Assembly (NCBI RefSeq): GCF_900105395.1
Contig: NZ_LT629775.1
Span: 7,777,501 to 7,841,500 of the forward strand
Source: Streptomyces sp. TLI_053
GTDB taxonomy: Bacteria > Actinomycetota > Actinomycetes > Streptomycetales > Streptomycetaceae
Direction of reading: 5' to 3'
DNA: 64,000 nucleotides
Position numbers and translations under genes: made by a program. Positions 42,055 to 49,924 of the stretch are shown piece after piece; the first letter of the stretch is position 1; every line of letters starts with the position of its first letter. Under the pieces are notes generated by a model. It did not search any database. It saw only the letters and a list, made by a program, of their open reading frames with translations, and had not been told where the DNA came from.

Positions 42055-43563
42055 TCAGCCGGCTCCGGGAGCGGCGGGCGGCGGCGTGGCGGCGGCCGGC
42101 GGTGCGACCGTGCCGGGGGCCCGCCGCAGCAGGGTGATGCCGTGGTCGCTGCGCACCACCTGGTAGCCGCTGTTCTTGACGGTGGCGACCTCCTGGCGCT
42201 CGCGGTCGGGCGACATCGGCCAGCCCATCGGCTGTCCCTCGTCGACCACGATCCACTCGGCCGTCGACCAGTTCTGCGGCCAGCCGAACACGATGACCTC
42301 GCAGCGGTTGGTCAGCTGCGGAACCAGCCGGTTCGACGCGGCGACCCGGGCGTCGTCCGGGACGGTGGCGAGCACCGAGCGGGCCGCCTCGACCCGGGCC
42401 GGGGTCCGCCACAGTTCGGTGGAGAAGAGCTGTCCGAACGCGAAGCCCGGCAGCAGTGCCAGGGTGACCGTCAGGCTGACCGGCAGTGCCGCGCGGGCGA
42501 TCCAGCGGGGTACCGTCCCGCGCCAGCCGCGGGCCTTCACCAGGACGTCGACGAAGGCGGCGAACACGATCGGCATCAGTACGGCGCTGTAGTGGTAGTT
42601 GGTGCCCCAGTAGGCCGGGTTGTTGGAGAGCAGCCGCCAGCCGAGGGTGGGCAGCGCGACGATCATCAGCGGGGAGCGGGCGGCCAGCAGCACGGTCGGT
42701 GCCAGCAGCAGCAGGACGGTGGTGACCTTCTCGCCGGGGGTGACCAGGTCGAGCGGCAGGGTGAGCAGGTTCCGCCCGCCGGAGCCGCCGCTCAGGTTGT
42801 CCCAGTAGGCGAAGCTGCCGCCGGGGCTCATCGCGGGGAGCAGCACCAGGAGTTCCAGCAGCGAGGAGCCGACGCCGAGCAGGATGCCGGCCACGCCGAC
42901 GCGCCGGTCGCCGCGCCACAGGATGCAGGCGCCGACGGCGGCCACGGTGATGCCGAGGTCCTCCTTGACCAGGACCAGCGGCGCGGCCCAGGCGAGGGCG
43001 GCGGTCCAGCGCCGTTCGCCGAGCGCGACGACGGAGAATGCGATCAGCGGGACGGCGAAGGTGATCTCGTGGAAGTCGAAGCCGAGGGCGGAGGCGAGCC
43101 CCCAGGAGAGCCCGTAGCCGAGGCCGGTGACCCCGGCGGCGGCCGGTCCGAGCTCGCGTTGTGCCCAGCGGGTGATCGGGACGGCGGCGACGGCGACCAG
43201 GGCGGACTGGGCCAGCAGCAGGACCTTCGCGGAGGGCCAGAGCCAGTAGAACGGGGCGAGGGCGGCGAGGGCGGGCGAGAAGTGGTCGCCCAGCAGGTTG
43301 AAGCCGGGGCCCTTGAGTTCCACGATCGGGCCGCGGCCCTCGGCGTAGCCGCGCACGCCCTGCTCGAAGATCCCGAGGTCGTACCCGCTGGTGAGGAGGA
43401 GTTCATGACGGCGAATGGTGAAGAAGGCGTAGACCAGGAAAAGGGTGAGGGCGACCGCCCAGGGGATGAATCGCACCCGCCGATCGGCGGGTGGTGTCGT
43501 GCTCGACGGTTCGTCACCCTCCGTCCTGCGCTGAAGTGCTGATGTGAGTGTACTAATTGTCAC
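42055..43563 (-). CDS. DUF2079 membrane protein B
   Basis: A 502-residue paralogue of the next gene downstream. Both start with the same layout: cytosolic tail, first helix, then YDLGIFEQGVRGYAEGRGP (here) or FDLGIFHQGVAGYAHLELP (there). DHFSPALAALAPFYWLWPSA matches DHFSPILAALAPLYWIWEDP. About 12 hydrophobic segments and a C-terminal loop with a conserved DNRCEV-like strand follow. The GTG at 43561-43563 has only weak GGGGATG upstream. The two genes are probably one operon of a tandem duplication. No TTA codon here. Confidence 0.87.
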   Translation of the reverse strand: MTISTLTSALQRRTEGDEPSSTTPPADRRVRFIPWAVALTLFLVYAFFTIRRHELLLTSGYDLGIFEQGVRGYAEGRGPIVELKGPGFNLLGDHFSPALAALAPFYWLWPSAKVLLLAQSALVAVAAVPITRWAQRELGPAAAGVTGLGYGLSWGLASALGFDFHEITFAVPLIAFSVVALGERRWTAALAWAAPLVLVKEDLGITVAAVGACILWRGDRRVGVAGILLGVGSSLLELLVLLPAMSPGGSFAYWDNLSGGSGGRNLLTLPLDLVTPGEKVTTVLLLLAPTVLLAARSPLMIVALPTLGWRLLSNNPAYWGTNYHYSAVLMPIVFAAFVDVLVKARGWRGTVPRWIARAALPVSLTVTLALLPGFAFGQLFSTELWRTPARVEAARSVLATVPDDARVAASNRLVPQLTNRCEVIVFGWPQNWSTAEWIVVDEGQPMGWPMSPDRERQEVATVKNSGYQVVRSDHGITLLRRAPGTVAPPAAATPPPAAPGAG

Positions 43564-43702
43564 TGAACATCCCCGTCGTTCCGGGTGCGAGTGGTCTGCG
43601 GCCGATTCTTGTTCGACGCCTCGGGGTGGCGGGCGGGTTCAGCCACGGGCGAACGCCGCCGGGCGTGTCGGCCCCCGGGCGGGCACCGTAGCATGGAGAA
43701 GC

Positions 43703-43731
43703 CCTCCCCGGCGATTGAGGCGCCGGGGAGG
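43703..43731 (-). terminator. Terminator after the ricin-like gene
   Basis: CCTCCCCGGCG (43703-43713) pairs with CGCCGGGGAGG (43721-43731) around ATTGAGG, 11 bp. It lies 66 bases past the lectin stop on the minus strand. Confidence 0.88.
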
Positions 43732-43741
43732 GTGATCATTT

Positions 43742-43758
43742 CTGTCTGATCGTCAGAT
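43742..43758. promoter_or_regulatory. 17-bp element shared with the polysaccharide deacetylase start
   Basis: CTGTCTGATCGTCAGAT occurs here and again at 54257-54273. Its centre TCTGA-TCG-TCAGA is a palindrome. The base composition is unusual for this genome. Here it lies between the lectin stop and its terminator, with GATCATTT direct repeats on either side (43734-43741, 43756-43763). Function unknown. Confidence 0.5.
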
Positions 43759-43796
43759 CATTTTGCTGGAGCGACGATCGGCGATCTGATCGGCAT

Positions 43797-44255
43797 TCAC
43801 TTCCACTGCTGGTACGAGCCGCCGTTGCCGCCCAGGGTGTACACGTCGCCGTTGCCGTTGCTGTCCAGGTAGAGGCCGGTGGCGAGGTTCCGGTAGGTGT
43901 GGCCGTAGGGGCCGTTCCCCCGGACCCACTTCTGGTAGCTGCCGCCGTTGCAGCTCAGCGTGTAGACGTTGCCGTTGCCGTTGGAGTCGAGGCAGAAGCC
44001 GGTGGCCTTGTTGCGCAGGTTGAAGGTGGAGCTGCCCAGGTCGCTGGCGTACCAGCGCTGGTACGAGCCGCCGTTGCCGGGGAGGGTGTAGACGTTGCCG
44101 TTGCCGTTGCTGTCCAGGTAGCGGCTGGTGGCGACGTTCTGGAGGGTGATCTCGGTGGTCGCGGCGCTCGCCTGACCGGCGGCCAGAACGGTCGCGCCGC
44201 CGGCCAGGACGGCGGTCGAGGCGACGAGGGCGACGGTGCGCTGGAGGAGATTCAT
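43797..44255 (-). CDS. Secreted ricin-like beta-trefoil protein with three near-identical repeats
   Basis: A 152-residue secreted protein. A signal peptide runs to about residue 32 (VAGGATVLAAGQASAA-like). The mature part is a single domain of three repeats of about 40 residues, each containing LDSNGNGNVYTL then NGGSYQ-x-W: SYQRW, SYQKW and SYQQW, the Q-x-W signature of ricin-type carbohydrate-binding domains. The repeats are much closer to each other than is usual, giving nearly perfect three-fold symmetry. Only the middle repeat has Cys (two). No catalytic domain is attached. It probably binds sugar polymers outside the cell. GGAAGGAAA lies before ATG 44255. Confidence 0.9.
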   Translation of the reverse strand: MNLLQRTVALVASTAVLAGGATVLAAGQASAATTEITLQNVATSRYLDSNGNGNVYTLPGNGGSYQRWYASDLGSSTFNLRNKATGFCLDSNGNGNVYTLSCNGGSYQKWVRGNGPYGHTYRNLATGLYLDSNGNGDVYTLGGNGGSYQQWK

Positions 44256-44606
44256 CGCATTTCCTTCCCGTGGTGACCGGCCCTCCGGCCGGTCGTTGTG
44301 GAACTTATCCGGAAATGCGTGCCCGGCGATATGGTGGCCGGTTCCGACTGTCTTTCTTCGGCCATCGGGAATGTTGTCGGAAAAATGCTCTGAATATCAG
44401 CTCAACAATTCACAGCCGTTCGTTGTCGAAGGGGTTTTTGTGGAGGGTCTGTCCGGGCCCGGTGAAGGGTGGCGGGTTCCCCTTCGGGTCGCCGGTCCGG
44501 GACAAACGGGCAAATCGGAGCAATCGAGAGTGCCCGAACTTGGCCGGATCCGGCCGGGGCGCTCGGCCCCGGCCGGGGGCGCACAGGTCGCGCGAGGGGA
44601 GCGGAC
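44256..44606. other. 351-base gap upstream of the lectin gene
   Basis: The gap holds an 8-bp hairpin (44275-44294, GACCGGCC/GGCCGGTC) 20 bases before the lectin start, which could affect its translation, an A/T-richer stretch at 44300-44440 suitable for its promoter, and the dehydrogenase terminator at its right end. No supported gene. Confidence 0.6.
44550..44576 (-). terminator. Terminator of the semialdehyde dehydrogenase gene
   Basis: CCGGCCGGGGC (44550-44560) pairs with GCCCCGGCCGG (44566-44576) over five bases, 31 bases past the stop. Confidence 0.85.
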
Positions 44607-45995
44607 TCAGGCGATCCACACCGTGGTGACGTTGCAGAACTCCTTGATGCCGTGGCCCGACAGCTCACGGCCGAAACCGGAGCGCTTGACGCCGCCGAAC
44701 GGCAGCGCCGGGTGCGAGGCGGTCATGCCGTTGAAGAACACCCCGCCCGCCTGGATGTCCCGGACGAACCGCTCCTGCTCCGCCGGGTCCTCGGTCCAGA
44801 CGTTGGAGCTGAGCCCGAACGGGGTGTCGTTGGCCAGCGCCACCGCCTCGTCCAGGTCGGCCGCCCGGTAGACCGTGGCCACCGGGCCGAAGGTCTCCTC
44901 CTGGTGGATCCGCATCCGCGGGGTGATGCCGGTCAGCACCGTCGGCTCGTAGAACCAGCCCGCGTCCAGGCCCTCCGGCCGCCGCCCGCCGCACTCCACC
45001 CGGGCCCCGTGCGCCCGGGCGTCCTCGACCAGCTCGGCGATCTCGTCCCGGCCCTGCCGGCTGGCCAGCGGGCCGACCTGGGTCGCCTCGTCCATCGGGT
45101 CGCCGACCCGCAGCGCCGCCATGGCGGCGGTGAACGCCGCGGTGAACCGGTCGTAGACCTCGGTGTGCACGATGAACCGCTTGGCGGCGATGCAGGACTG
45201 CCCGTTGTTCTGCGCCCGCGCCGTGACGGCGGTGGCCGCGGCCGCGTCCAGGTCCGCGCTCGGCATCACCACGTACGGGTCGCTGCCGCCCAGCTCCAGC
45301 ACCGCCTTCTTCACCTCGTCGGCCGCCGCCGCCGCGACCGCCCGCCCGGCCGGCTCGCTGCCGGTCAGCGTGACCGCGGCCACCCGGGGATCGCGGACCA
45401 CCCCCTCCACCGCCGCCGAGCCGATCAGCAGGGTCTGGAAGCAGCCCTCCGGGTAGCCGGCCCGCAGGAACAGCTCCTCCAGCGCCACCGCCGTGCGCGG
45501 CACGTTGGACGCGTGCTTGAGCAGCCCGACGTTGCCCGCCATCAGCGCGGGCGCGGCGAACCGCACCACCTGCCAGAACGGGAAGTTCCACGGCATCACC
45601 GCCAGGACCGCGCCCAGCGGCCGGTAGCGCACATAGGCGCGGGCCGCCCCGGCGTCGGCCACGTCGGCCGGCTCCGGGTGCTCGTCGGCGAGCAGCGCCT
45701 CGGCGTTCTCGGCGTACCAGCGCATCGCCTTGGCGCACTTGGCGGCCTCGGCGCGGGCGGCGGCGATCGGCTTGCCCATCTCCTCGGTCATGGTCCGGGC
45801 GATGCCCTCGCGGTCCTCGTCGAGCAGTTCGGCGGCGCGGCGCAGCAGTCCGGCGCGCTGGGCGAAGGAGGTGGTGCGGTAGGTGCGGAAGGTCGCCTCG
45901 GCGCGGGCCAGCCGTTGTTCCAGACCGGCCGCGTCCAGCGGTTCGAAGGTCTCCAGGGTCTCGCCGGTCGCCGGGTTCACGCTTGCGATGGGCAT
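44607..45995 (-). CDS. gabD: NAD(P)-dependent succinate-semialdehyde dehydrogenase
   Basis: A 462-residue aldehyde dehydrogenase. The catalytic Cys lies in NNGQSCIAAKRF, the general-base Glu in AVLELGGSDPYVVMP, and cofactor binding is marked by VMPWNFPFWQVVRF, HASNVP and TLTGSEPAGRAV. SSADH-type length and the KRSGFGRELSGHGIKEFCNVTTVWI ending support succinate-semialdehyde as substrate, the last step of the GABA shunt; other short semialdehydes are possible. It is a single gene with its own terminator. The ATG at 45993-45995 is the natural start. Confidence 0.93.
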   Translation of the reverse strand: MPIASVNPATGETLETFEPLDAAGLEQRLARAEATFRTYRTTSFAQRAGLLRRAAELLDEDREGIARTMTEEMGKPIAAARAEAAKCAKAMRWYAENAEALLADEHPEPADVADAGAARAYVRYRPLGAVLAVMPWNFPFWQVVRFAAPALMAGNVGLLKHASNVPRTAVALEELFLRAGYPEGCFQTLLIGSAAVEGVVRDPRVAAVTLTGSEPAGRAVAAAAADEVKKAVLELGGSDPYVVMPSADLDAAAATAVTARAQNNGQSCIAAKRFIVHTEVYDRFTAAFTAAMAALRVGDPMDEATQVGPLASRQGRDEIAELVEDARAHGARVECGGRRPEGLDAGWFYEPTVLTGITPRMRIHQEETFGPVATVYRAADLDEAVALANDTPFGLSSNVWTEDPAEQERFVRDIQAGGVFFNGMTASHPALPFGGVKRSGFGRELSGHGIKEFCNVTTVWIA

Positions 45996-46114
45996 CGGGG
46001 CCCCTCCCAGGGGTGCGCGGGGGTGGAGGTGTCGGTCCTCCCACCCTGGCCCACCGCCCGCGCGCCGGGTACCACCCGCGCCCGGCGTGTCCCGCCGCGC
46101 GGGGCCTTCCGGTG

Positions 46115-46402
46115 CTACTCCGGCAGCGCCTCCGCCCGGGCCGCCGCGTCGCGGGCCCGGGCACCGGCCCTGGTCCGCCCGGCGGTGGTCAGGCGGTTGG
46201 GGAACCGGTGCAGGTACTCGGCCTCCAGTTGCCCGGTGCGCAGGGTGTGCCGCTTCAGGGCGTCGTCCGACCCGTACAGGAAGGTCTCGTGCCTGGTCCG
46301 GTGCAGCTGCTCCAGCTCGTGCAGCAGCGTGTCGTTGCCCAGGGCGTGCGGGGAGATGCCCTCGGGCCTGGCGTGCGCGGTGTCGGGGTGCGCCATGTCC
46401 AC
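46115..46402 (-). CDS. Small DUF6158-like protein, 95 residues
   Basis: A hydrophilic helical protein: a His/Gly start, then NDTLLHELEQLHRTRHETFLYGSDDALKRHTLRT, a segment I associate with the actinobacterial DUF6158 family, and an Arg/Ala-rich tail. No catalytic residues are recognisable. The start may be ATG 46402 or the ATG two codons later. It lies downstream of the divergent deaminase gene and 119 bases upstream of gabD on the same strand. Function unknown. Confidence 0.75.
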   Translation of the reverse strand: MDMAHPDTAHARPEGISPHALGNDTLLHELEQLHRTRHETFLYGSDDALKRHTLRTGQLEAEYLHRFPNRLTTAGRTRAGARARDAAARAEALPE

Positions 46403-46593
46403 TGCCTCCTAGAACGGGAACTCCCCCCAGTACCCGGTGCCCCGTCGGCCCCGCCGGTACACCCGTTCGAGCCGGGCGGGGGCGCGCCGGGGCCGCGCCG
46501 GGGCCGCCGCCGGGACCGCCCGGCTCCGGGCGGAGGCGGGAAAACGTAGGATGAAACCTTCGTATTCGCACCGAAACCACCGGACAGGCGTCG

Positions 46594-47595
46594 ATGGCAA
46601 TTCCCAAGGCCGAACTCCACCTGCACATCGAAGGCACCCTGGAGCCCGAGCTGGCGTTCGCGCTGGCCCGGCGCAACGGCGTGGTGCTGCCGTTCGCGGA
46701 CGCCGAGGAGCTGCGGCGGGCGTACGCGTTCGGCGACCTGCAGTCCTTCCTCGACCTGTACTACGCGCTGATGGCGGTGCTGCGGACGGAGGAGGACTTC
46801 GAGGAGCTCGCCGAGGCCTATCTGGCGCGGGCGGCGGCGCAGGGGGTGCGGCACGCGGAGATCTTCTTCGACCCGCAGGCGCACACCGCGCGCGGGATCC
46901 CGCTGCCGGTCGTCGTGGACGGGCTCGGGCGGGCGCTGGACCGGGCCGAACGGCGGCACGGCATCAGCACCCGGCTGATCATGTGCTTCCTGCGGGACGA
47001 GTCCGCCGAGTCGGCGCTGGAGACCTTCGAGGCCGCCCGGCCCTGGTTCGGCGGGCGGATCACCGGGGTCGGCCTGGACTCCGCCGAGGTCGGCCACCCG
47101 CCGGCCAAGTTCCGCGAGGTCTACCGGCGGGCCGCCGAGGCCGGGCTGCACCGGGTCGCGCACGCCGGGGAGGAGGGCCCGGCCGCGTACATCACCGAGG
47201 CCCTGGACGTGCTCGGGGTGGAGCGGATCGACCACGGGCTGCGCTGCCTGGAGGACCCGGCGCTGGTCGAGCGGCTGGTCCGGGAGCGGATCCCGCTCAC
47301 CCTCTGCCCGCTCTCCAACGTGCGGCTGCGCTGCGTCGACACCCTGGCCGACCACCCGCTGCCCGCGATCCTCGCGGCCGGGCTGCTGGCCACCGTCAAC
47401 TCCGACGACCCGGCCTACTTCGGCGGCTACGTGGGCGACACCTTCGACGCCCTCGCCGAGGCGCTCGGCCTGGACGAGGACACTCTGCGACTGCTCGCCG
47501 CCAACTCCTTCCGGGCCTCGTTCCTCGACGAGGAGCGCCGGGCCGCCCTGCTGGCCGAGGTCGCCGCCTACGAGTTCGGCACCGCCCGGGCCTGA
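46594..47595 (+). CDS. Adenosine deaminase-family enzyme, adenine deaminase signature
   Basis: A 333-residue zinc aminohydrolase. Metal and catalytic motifs are in order: HLHIEG at the start, HAGEEGP near residue 189, IDHGLRC, and NSDDPAYFGGY near residue 268. The last motif, with PAYFGGY after the two Asp, is typical of the Aah1-type adenine deaminases (fungal Aah1, Pseudomonas PA0148) rather than adenosine deaminase, so adenine to hypoxanthine is the more likely reaction. ATG 46594 is the natural start. A 16-bp tandem repeat begins inside its last codons. Confidence 0.92.
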   Translation: MAIPKAELHLHIEGTLEPELAFALARRNGVVLPFADAEELRRAYAFGDLQSFLDLYYALMAVLRTEEDFEELAEAYLARAAAQGVRHAEIFFDPQAHTARGIPLPVVVDGLGRALDRAERRHGISTRLIMCFLRDESAESALETFEAARPWFGGRITGVGLDSAEVGHPPAKFREVYRRAAEAGLHRVAHAGEEGPAAYITEALDVLGVERIDHGLRCLEDPALVERLVRERIPLTLCPLSNVRLRCVDTLADHPLPAILAAGLLATVNSDDPAYFGGYVGDTFDALAEALGLDEDTLRLLAANSFRASFLDEERRAALLAEVAAYEFGTARA

Positions 47596-47667
47596 CGCCG
47601 GCCGGGCCTGACGCCGGCCGGGCCTGACGCCGGCCGGGCCTGACGCCGGCCGGGCCTGACGCCGGCC
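47588..47667. repeat. 16-bp tandem repeat, five copies
   Basis: Five exact copies of GGGCCTGACGCCGGCC. The first includes the stop codon of the deaminase gene; each copy contains TGA in the same frame offset. It may be recent slippage. No spacers, so not CRISPR. Confidence 0.97.
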
Positions 47668-47680
47668 GCGGCTGAGCCGC

Positions 47681-47718
47681 CCGCGGCGCCGCCCCCGGGA
47701 GCGGGGACGGCGCCGCGG
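47681..47718. terminator. Terminator between deaminase and hydrolase genes
   Basis: CCGCGGCGCCG (47681-47691) pairs with CGGCGCCGCGG (47708-47718) over a 16-base loop, between converging genes. Confidence 0.85.
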
Positions 47719-47773
47719 CGCGTCGGAGCGGGGTCGACCGTCGGGGCGTGCCGACGGGGTCACTCCGACCGGG

Positions 47774-48499
47774 TCACTCCGCCACGGGCACGCACTCGGA
47801 GAGCAGGTCGAGGACGTCGCGCCAGGCCCGCCGCGCGTGCCCCGGGTGGTGACCGACCCCGGGGACCGTGGCGTGGTCGACCGGGGGATGGTGGAAGGCG
47901 TGCAGGGCGCCGCCGTAGACCGTGAGGCGCCAGTCGACACCCGCGGCCTGCATCTCGGCGGTGAACGCGTCCCGTTGCGCGGGCGGCACGATCGGGTCCT
48001 CCGACCCGACCCCGGCCCACACCGGGCAGCGGATGCGCGCCGTCTCGCCCGGCCGGCCCGTGGCCAGTCCGTTGACCGTCCCGATCGCCCGCAGGCCGGC
48101 GCCGTCGCGCCCGAGTTCCAGCGCGATCACGCCCCCGGTGCCGTAACCGACGGCGGCGATCCGGTCGGGATCGGTCCGCGGCTCGGCGCGGAGCACGTCG
48201 AGCGCCGCGTGGCCGATGCCGCGCATCCGCTCGGGGTCGGCGAGCAGCGGCAGGCAGCGGGCCAGCATCTCCTCGGGGTCGCCCAGATAGCGCCCGCCGT
48301 GCAGGTCGAAGGCGAGCGCCACGTATCCCAGTCCGGCGAGCGCCTCGGCCCGGCGGCGCTCGACGTCGCCGAGCCCCATCCCCTCGGGTCCGACCAGGAC
48401 CGCGGGCCGGCGGCCGGCACCGGCCGGCAGTGCGAGGTGCCCGATCATCGTCAGGCCGTCGGCCGCGTACTCGACCGTGCGTGCGGTAACCGTTGTCAT
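47774..48499 (-). CDS. Dienelactone-hydrolase-like protein lacking the nucleophile
   Basis: A 241-residue alpha/beta hydrolase of the DLH family. The other triad residues align (Asp168 in GSEDPIVPPAQ and His200 in GALHAFHHP), as does the oxyanion region (GPEGMGLGDVERRRAEALA). The nucleophile elbow reads GYGTGG: Gly120 occupies the position of the usual Cys or Ser (GYCxGG). The codon is GGC, one base from both TGC and AGC. It may be non-catalytic, or use an alternative residue. TACAGT (48507-48512) lies seven bases before the ATG, so the gene is probably leaderless. Confidence 0.9.
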   Translation of the reverse strand: MTTVTARTVEYAADGLTMIGHLALPAGAGRRPAVLVGPEGMGLGDVERRRAEALAGLGYVALAFDLHGGRYLGDPEEMLARCLPLLADPERMRGIGHAALDVLRAEPRTDPDRIAAVGYGTGGVIALELGRDGAGLRAIGTVNGLATGRPGETARIRCPVWAGVGSEDPIVPPAQRDAFTAEMQAAGVDWRLTVYGGALHAFHHPPVDHATVPGVGHHPGHARRAWRDVLDLLSECVPVAE

Positions 48500-48506
48500 T
48501 GCCCGG

Positions 48507-48512
48507 ACTGTA
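48507..48512 (-). promoter_or_regulatory. -10 box of a leaderless promoter
   Basis: TACAGT on the minus strand, seven bases before the ATG of the DLH-like gene. Confidence 0.6.
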
Positions 48513-48713
48513 GTGAGCGCCGGGCCCGTGGGGCCGGTGTTCCGCTGCCGGCGGAAGGCGGGACCCGCGAAACCGGTCGGCCGGGTCCGGAGGGGACGGC
48601 CGAAAGCGATCTCCGCTCGGCGGGCGACCGCTTCCCGGGCCCCGGCGCCCGCGTCCCGGCGGACTGTTCCGGTCGCAATTAATGTCAGATTGACGATAAG
48701 CGGGTCCCGGGGC

Positions 48714-48719
48714 TACCGT
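48714..48719 (+). promoter_or_regulatory. -10 box of a leaderless promoter
   Basis: TACCGT, seven bases before ATG 48727. Confidence 0.5.
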
Positions 48720-48726
48720 GCCGGGC

Positions 48727-49143
48727 ATGACCGTGAAAGTGGTCCTGACGCGCGACAGCGTGTGCATGGGGGACGACAGCTTCGCGCCGCACCGGCAGGA
48801 CACCACCGTCGACGGCGCCACCACCCTGGGCGATCTCGTGGCCCGGGTGGCCGACTACCCGCTCCGCATGCGTGGAGCCCGCTGGGTGGTGTTCCTCGGC
48901 CCGGACCGTGCCGGAGGCTCCCCGATCGCCGAAATCTCGCCGGAGTGGGAGAGCCCGCGCTTCCCGGCCGGAGTCGACCGTTCGCTTCCCCTGGCCTCCC
49001 TGGCCGCGGGCGACGGCGAGCTGAGCCTCTTCTTCCAGTACCACCCCGGCAGTGTCCCCCGGGTGGGACCGCGCGATCCCGGCCCCACCGCCCTCGACCC
49101 GCTCGCGGGCCGGCTCGCCCTGTGGCTCGTCGAGCGCCGCTGA
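48727..49143 (+). CDS. Hypothetical protein, 138 residues
   Basis: A soluble protein with alternating strands: VKVVLTRDSVCMGDDSF, ARWVVFLGPDRAGGSPIAEI and GELSLFFQYHPGSVP, and a C-terminal helix LDPLAGRLALWLVERR. A single Cys lies near the start. ATG 48727 is preferred to GTG 48718 because the -10 box TACCGT lies seven bases before it. It is transcribed away from the DLH-like gene and towards cassette B. I do not recognise a family. Confidence 0.75.
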   Translation: MTVKVVLTRDSVCMGDDSFAPHRQDTTVDGATTLGDLVARVADYPLRMRGARWVVFLGPDRAGGSPIAEISPEWESPRFPAGVDRSLPLASLAAGDGELSLFFQYHPGSVPRVGPRDPGPTALDPLAGRLALWLVERR

Positions 49144-49276
49144 GGCCCACCGGCGACTGCCCACCGGCGACCTCCCGGCGGCGGCCTCCCGGCGGCGGCC
49201 TCCCGGCGGCGCGGAGCGGACAAGCCGACGGCTCCCACCCGGGAAACCGCAGGTGGGAGCCGTCGTGGGTGTCCGG

Positions 49277-49924
49277 TCAGAGCAGGGTCGACCAGTAGTA
49301 CCAGAAGCGCTTCAGGATCAGCAGGGCGATCACCGCGTACCAGAGGGCCGGGACGACCCAGTGGTAGCGGGCCGCCTCGCGGACGGCCGGGCGCAGGGCG
49401 CGGGGGACCGGGACGACGCCGGTGCGCAGGTTGTGCAGGGTGGTGTACCAGAACAGCGGGATCATCGCCGCCCACACCACCATGCAGAACGGGCAGAGCG
49501 CGCCGATCCGGTACAGCGCCTGGTACATCAGCCAGGTGACGAAGCCGATGCCGAAGACCGTGCCGGCCTGGAGGCCCAGCCAGAACCAGCGCCGGTAGGT
49601 GGCGCCGGCCAGCAGTCCGGCACCGATCGCGATCACCACGGCGAAGCCGGCCAGGCCGAGCAGCGAGTTGGGGAAGCCGAAGGCCTCGGCCTGGTCGCTG
49701 CGCATGATCGAGCCGCAGCTGATGATCGGATTGATGTTGCAGTTCGGGACGTAGGACGGGTCCTTCAGCAGCCGGATCTTGTCCAGGGTGAGGACCGCCG
49801 AGGCGAACAGCCCCAGTGCGCCGCCGATCACCAGCAGCAGGGCGAACGGGCGGCTCGCGCCGTACCCGGTCCGGGTGCCGGCGGGGGACGGGGCGGCGGG
49901 GGCAGGGGCGGGGGCGGCCGTCAT
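49277..49924 (-). CDS. VKOR family disulfide-forming membrane protein (cassette B)
   Basis: A 215-residue homologue of the VKOR at 10953-11630. Active-site pair Cys144-Pro-Phe-Cys147; loop pair Cys62 and Cys70 (CNINPIISC). The core is nearly colinear with copy A: LDKIRLLKDPSYVPNCNINP here against FDKLRILEDPSYIPSCNINP there. Its ATG overlaps the stop of the DsbA-like gene by four bases (ATGA), so translation is coupled. This differs from copy A, where 63 bases separate the genes. Confidence 0.94.
   Translation of the reverse strand: MTAAPAPAPAAPSPAGTRTGYGASRPFALLLVIGGALGLFASAVLTLDKIRLLKDPSYVPNCNINPIISCGSIMRSDQAEAFGFPNSLLGLAGFAVVIAIGAGLLAGATYRRWFWLGLQAGTVFGIGFVTWLMYQALYRIGALCPFCMVVWAAMIPLFWYTTLHNLRTGVVPVPRALRPAVREAARYHWVVPALWYAVIALLILKRFWYYWSTLL

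Noticed and set aside
47588..47667. CRISPR array
   Set aside because: Sixteen-base tandem copies with no spacers and no cas genes.
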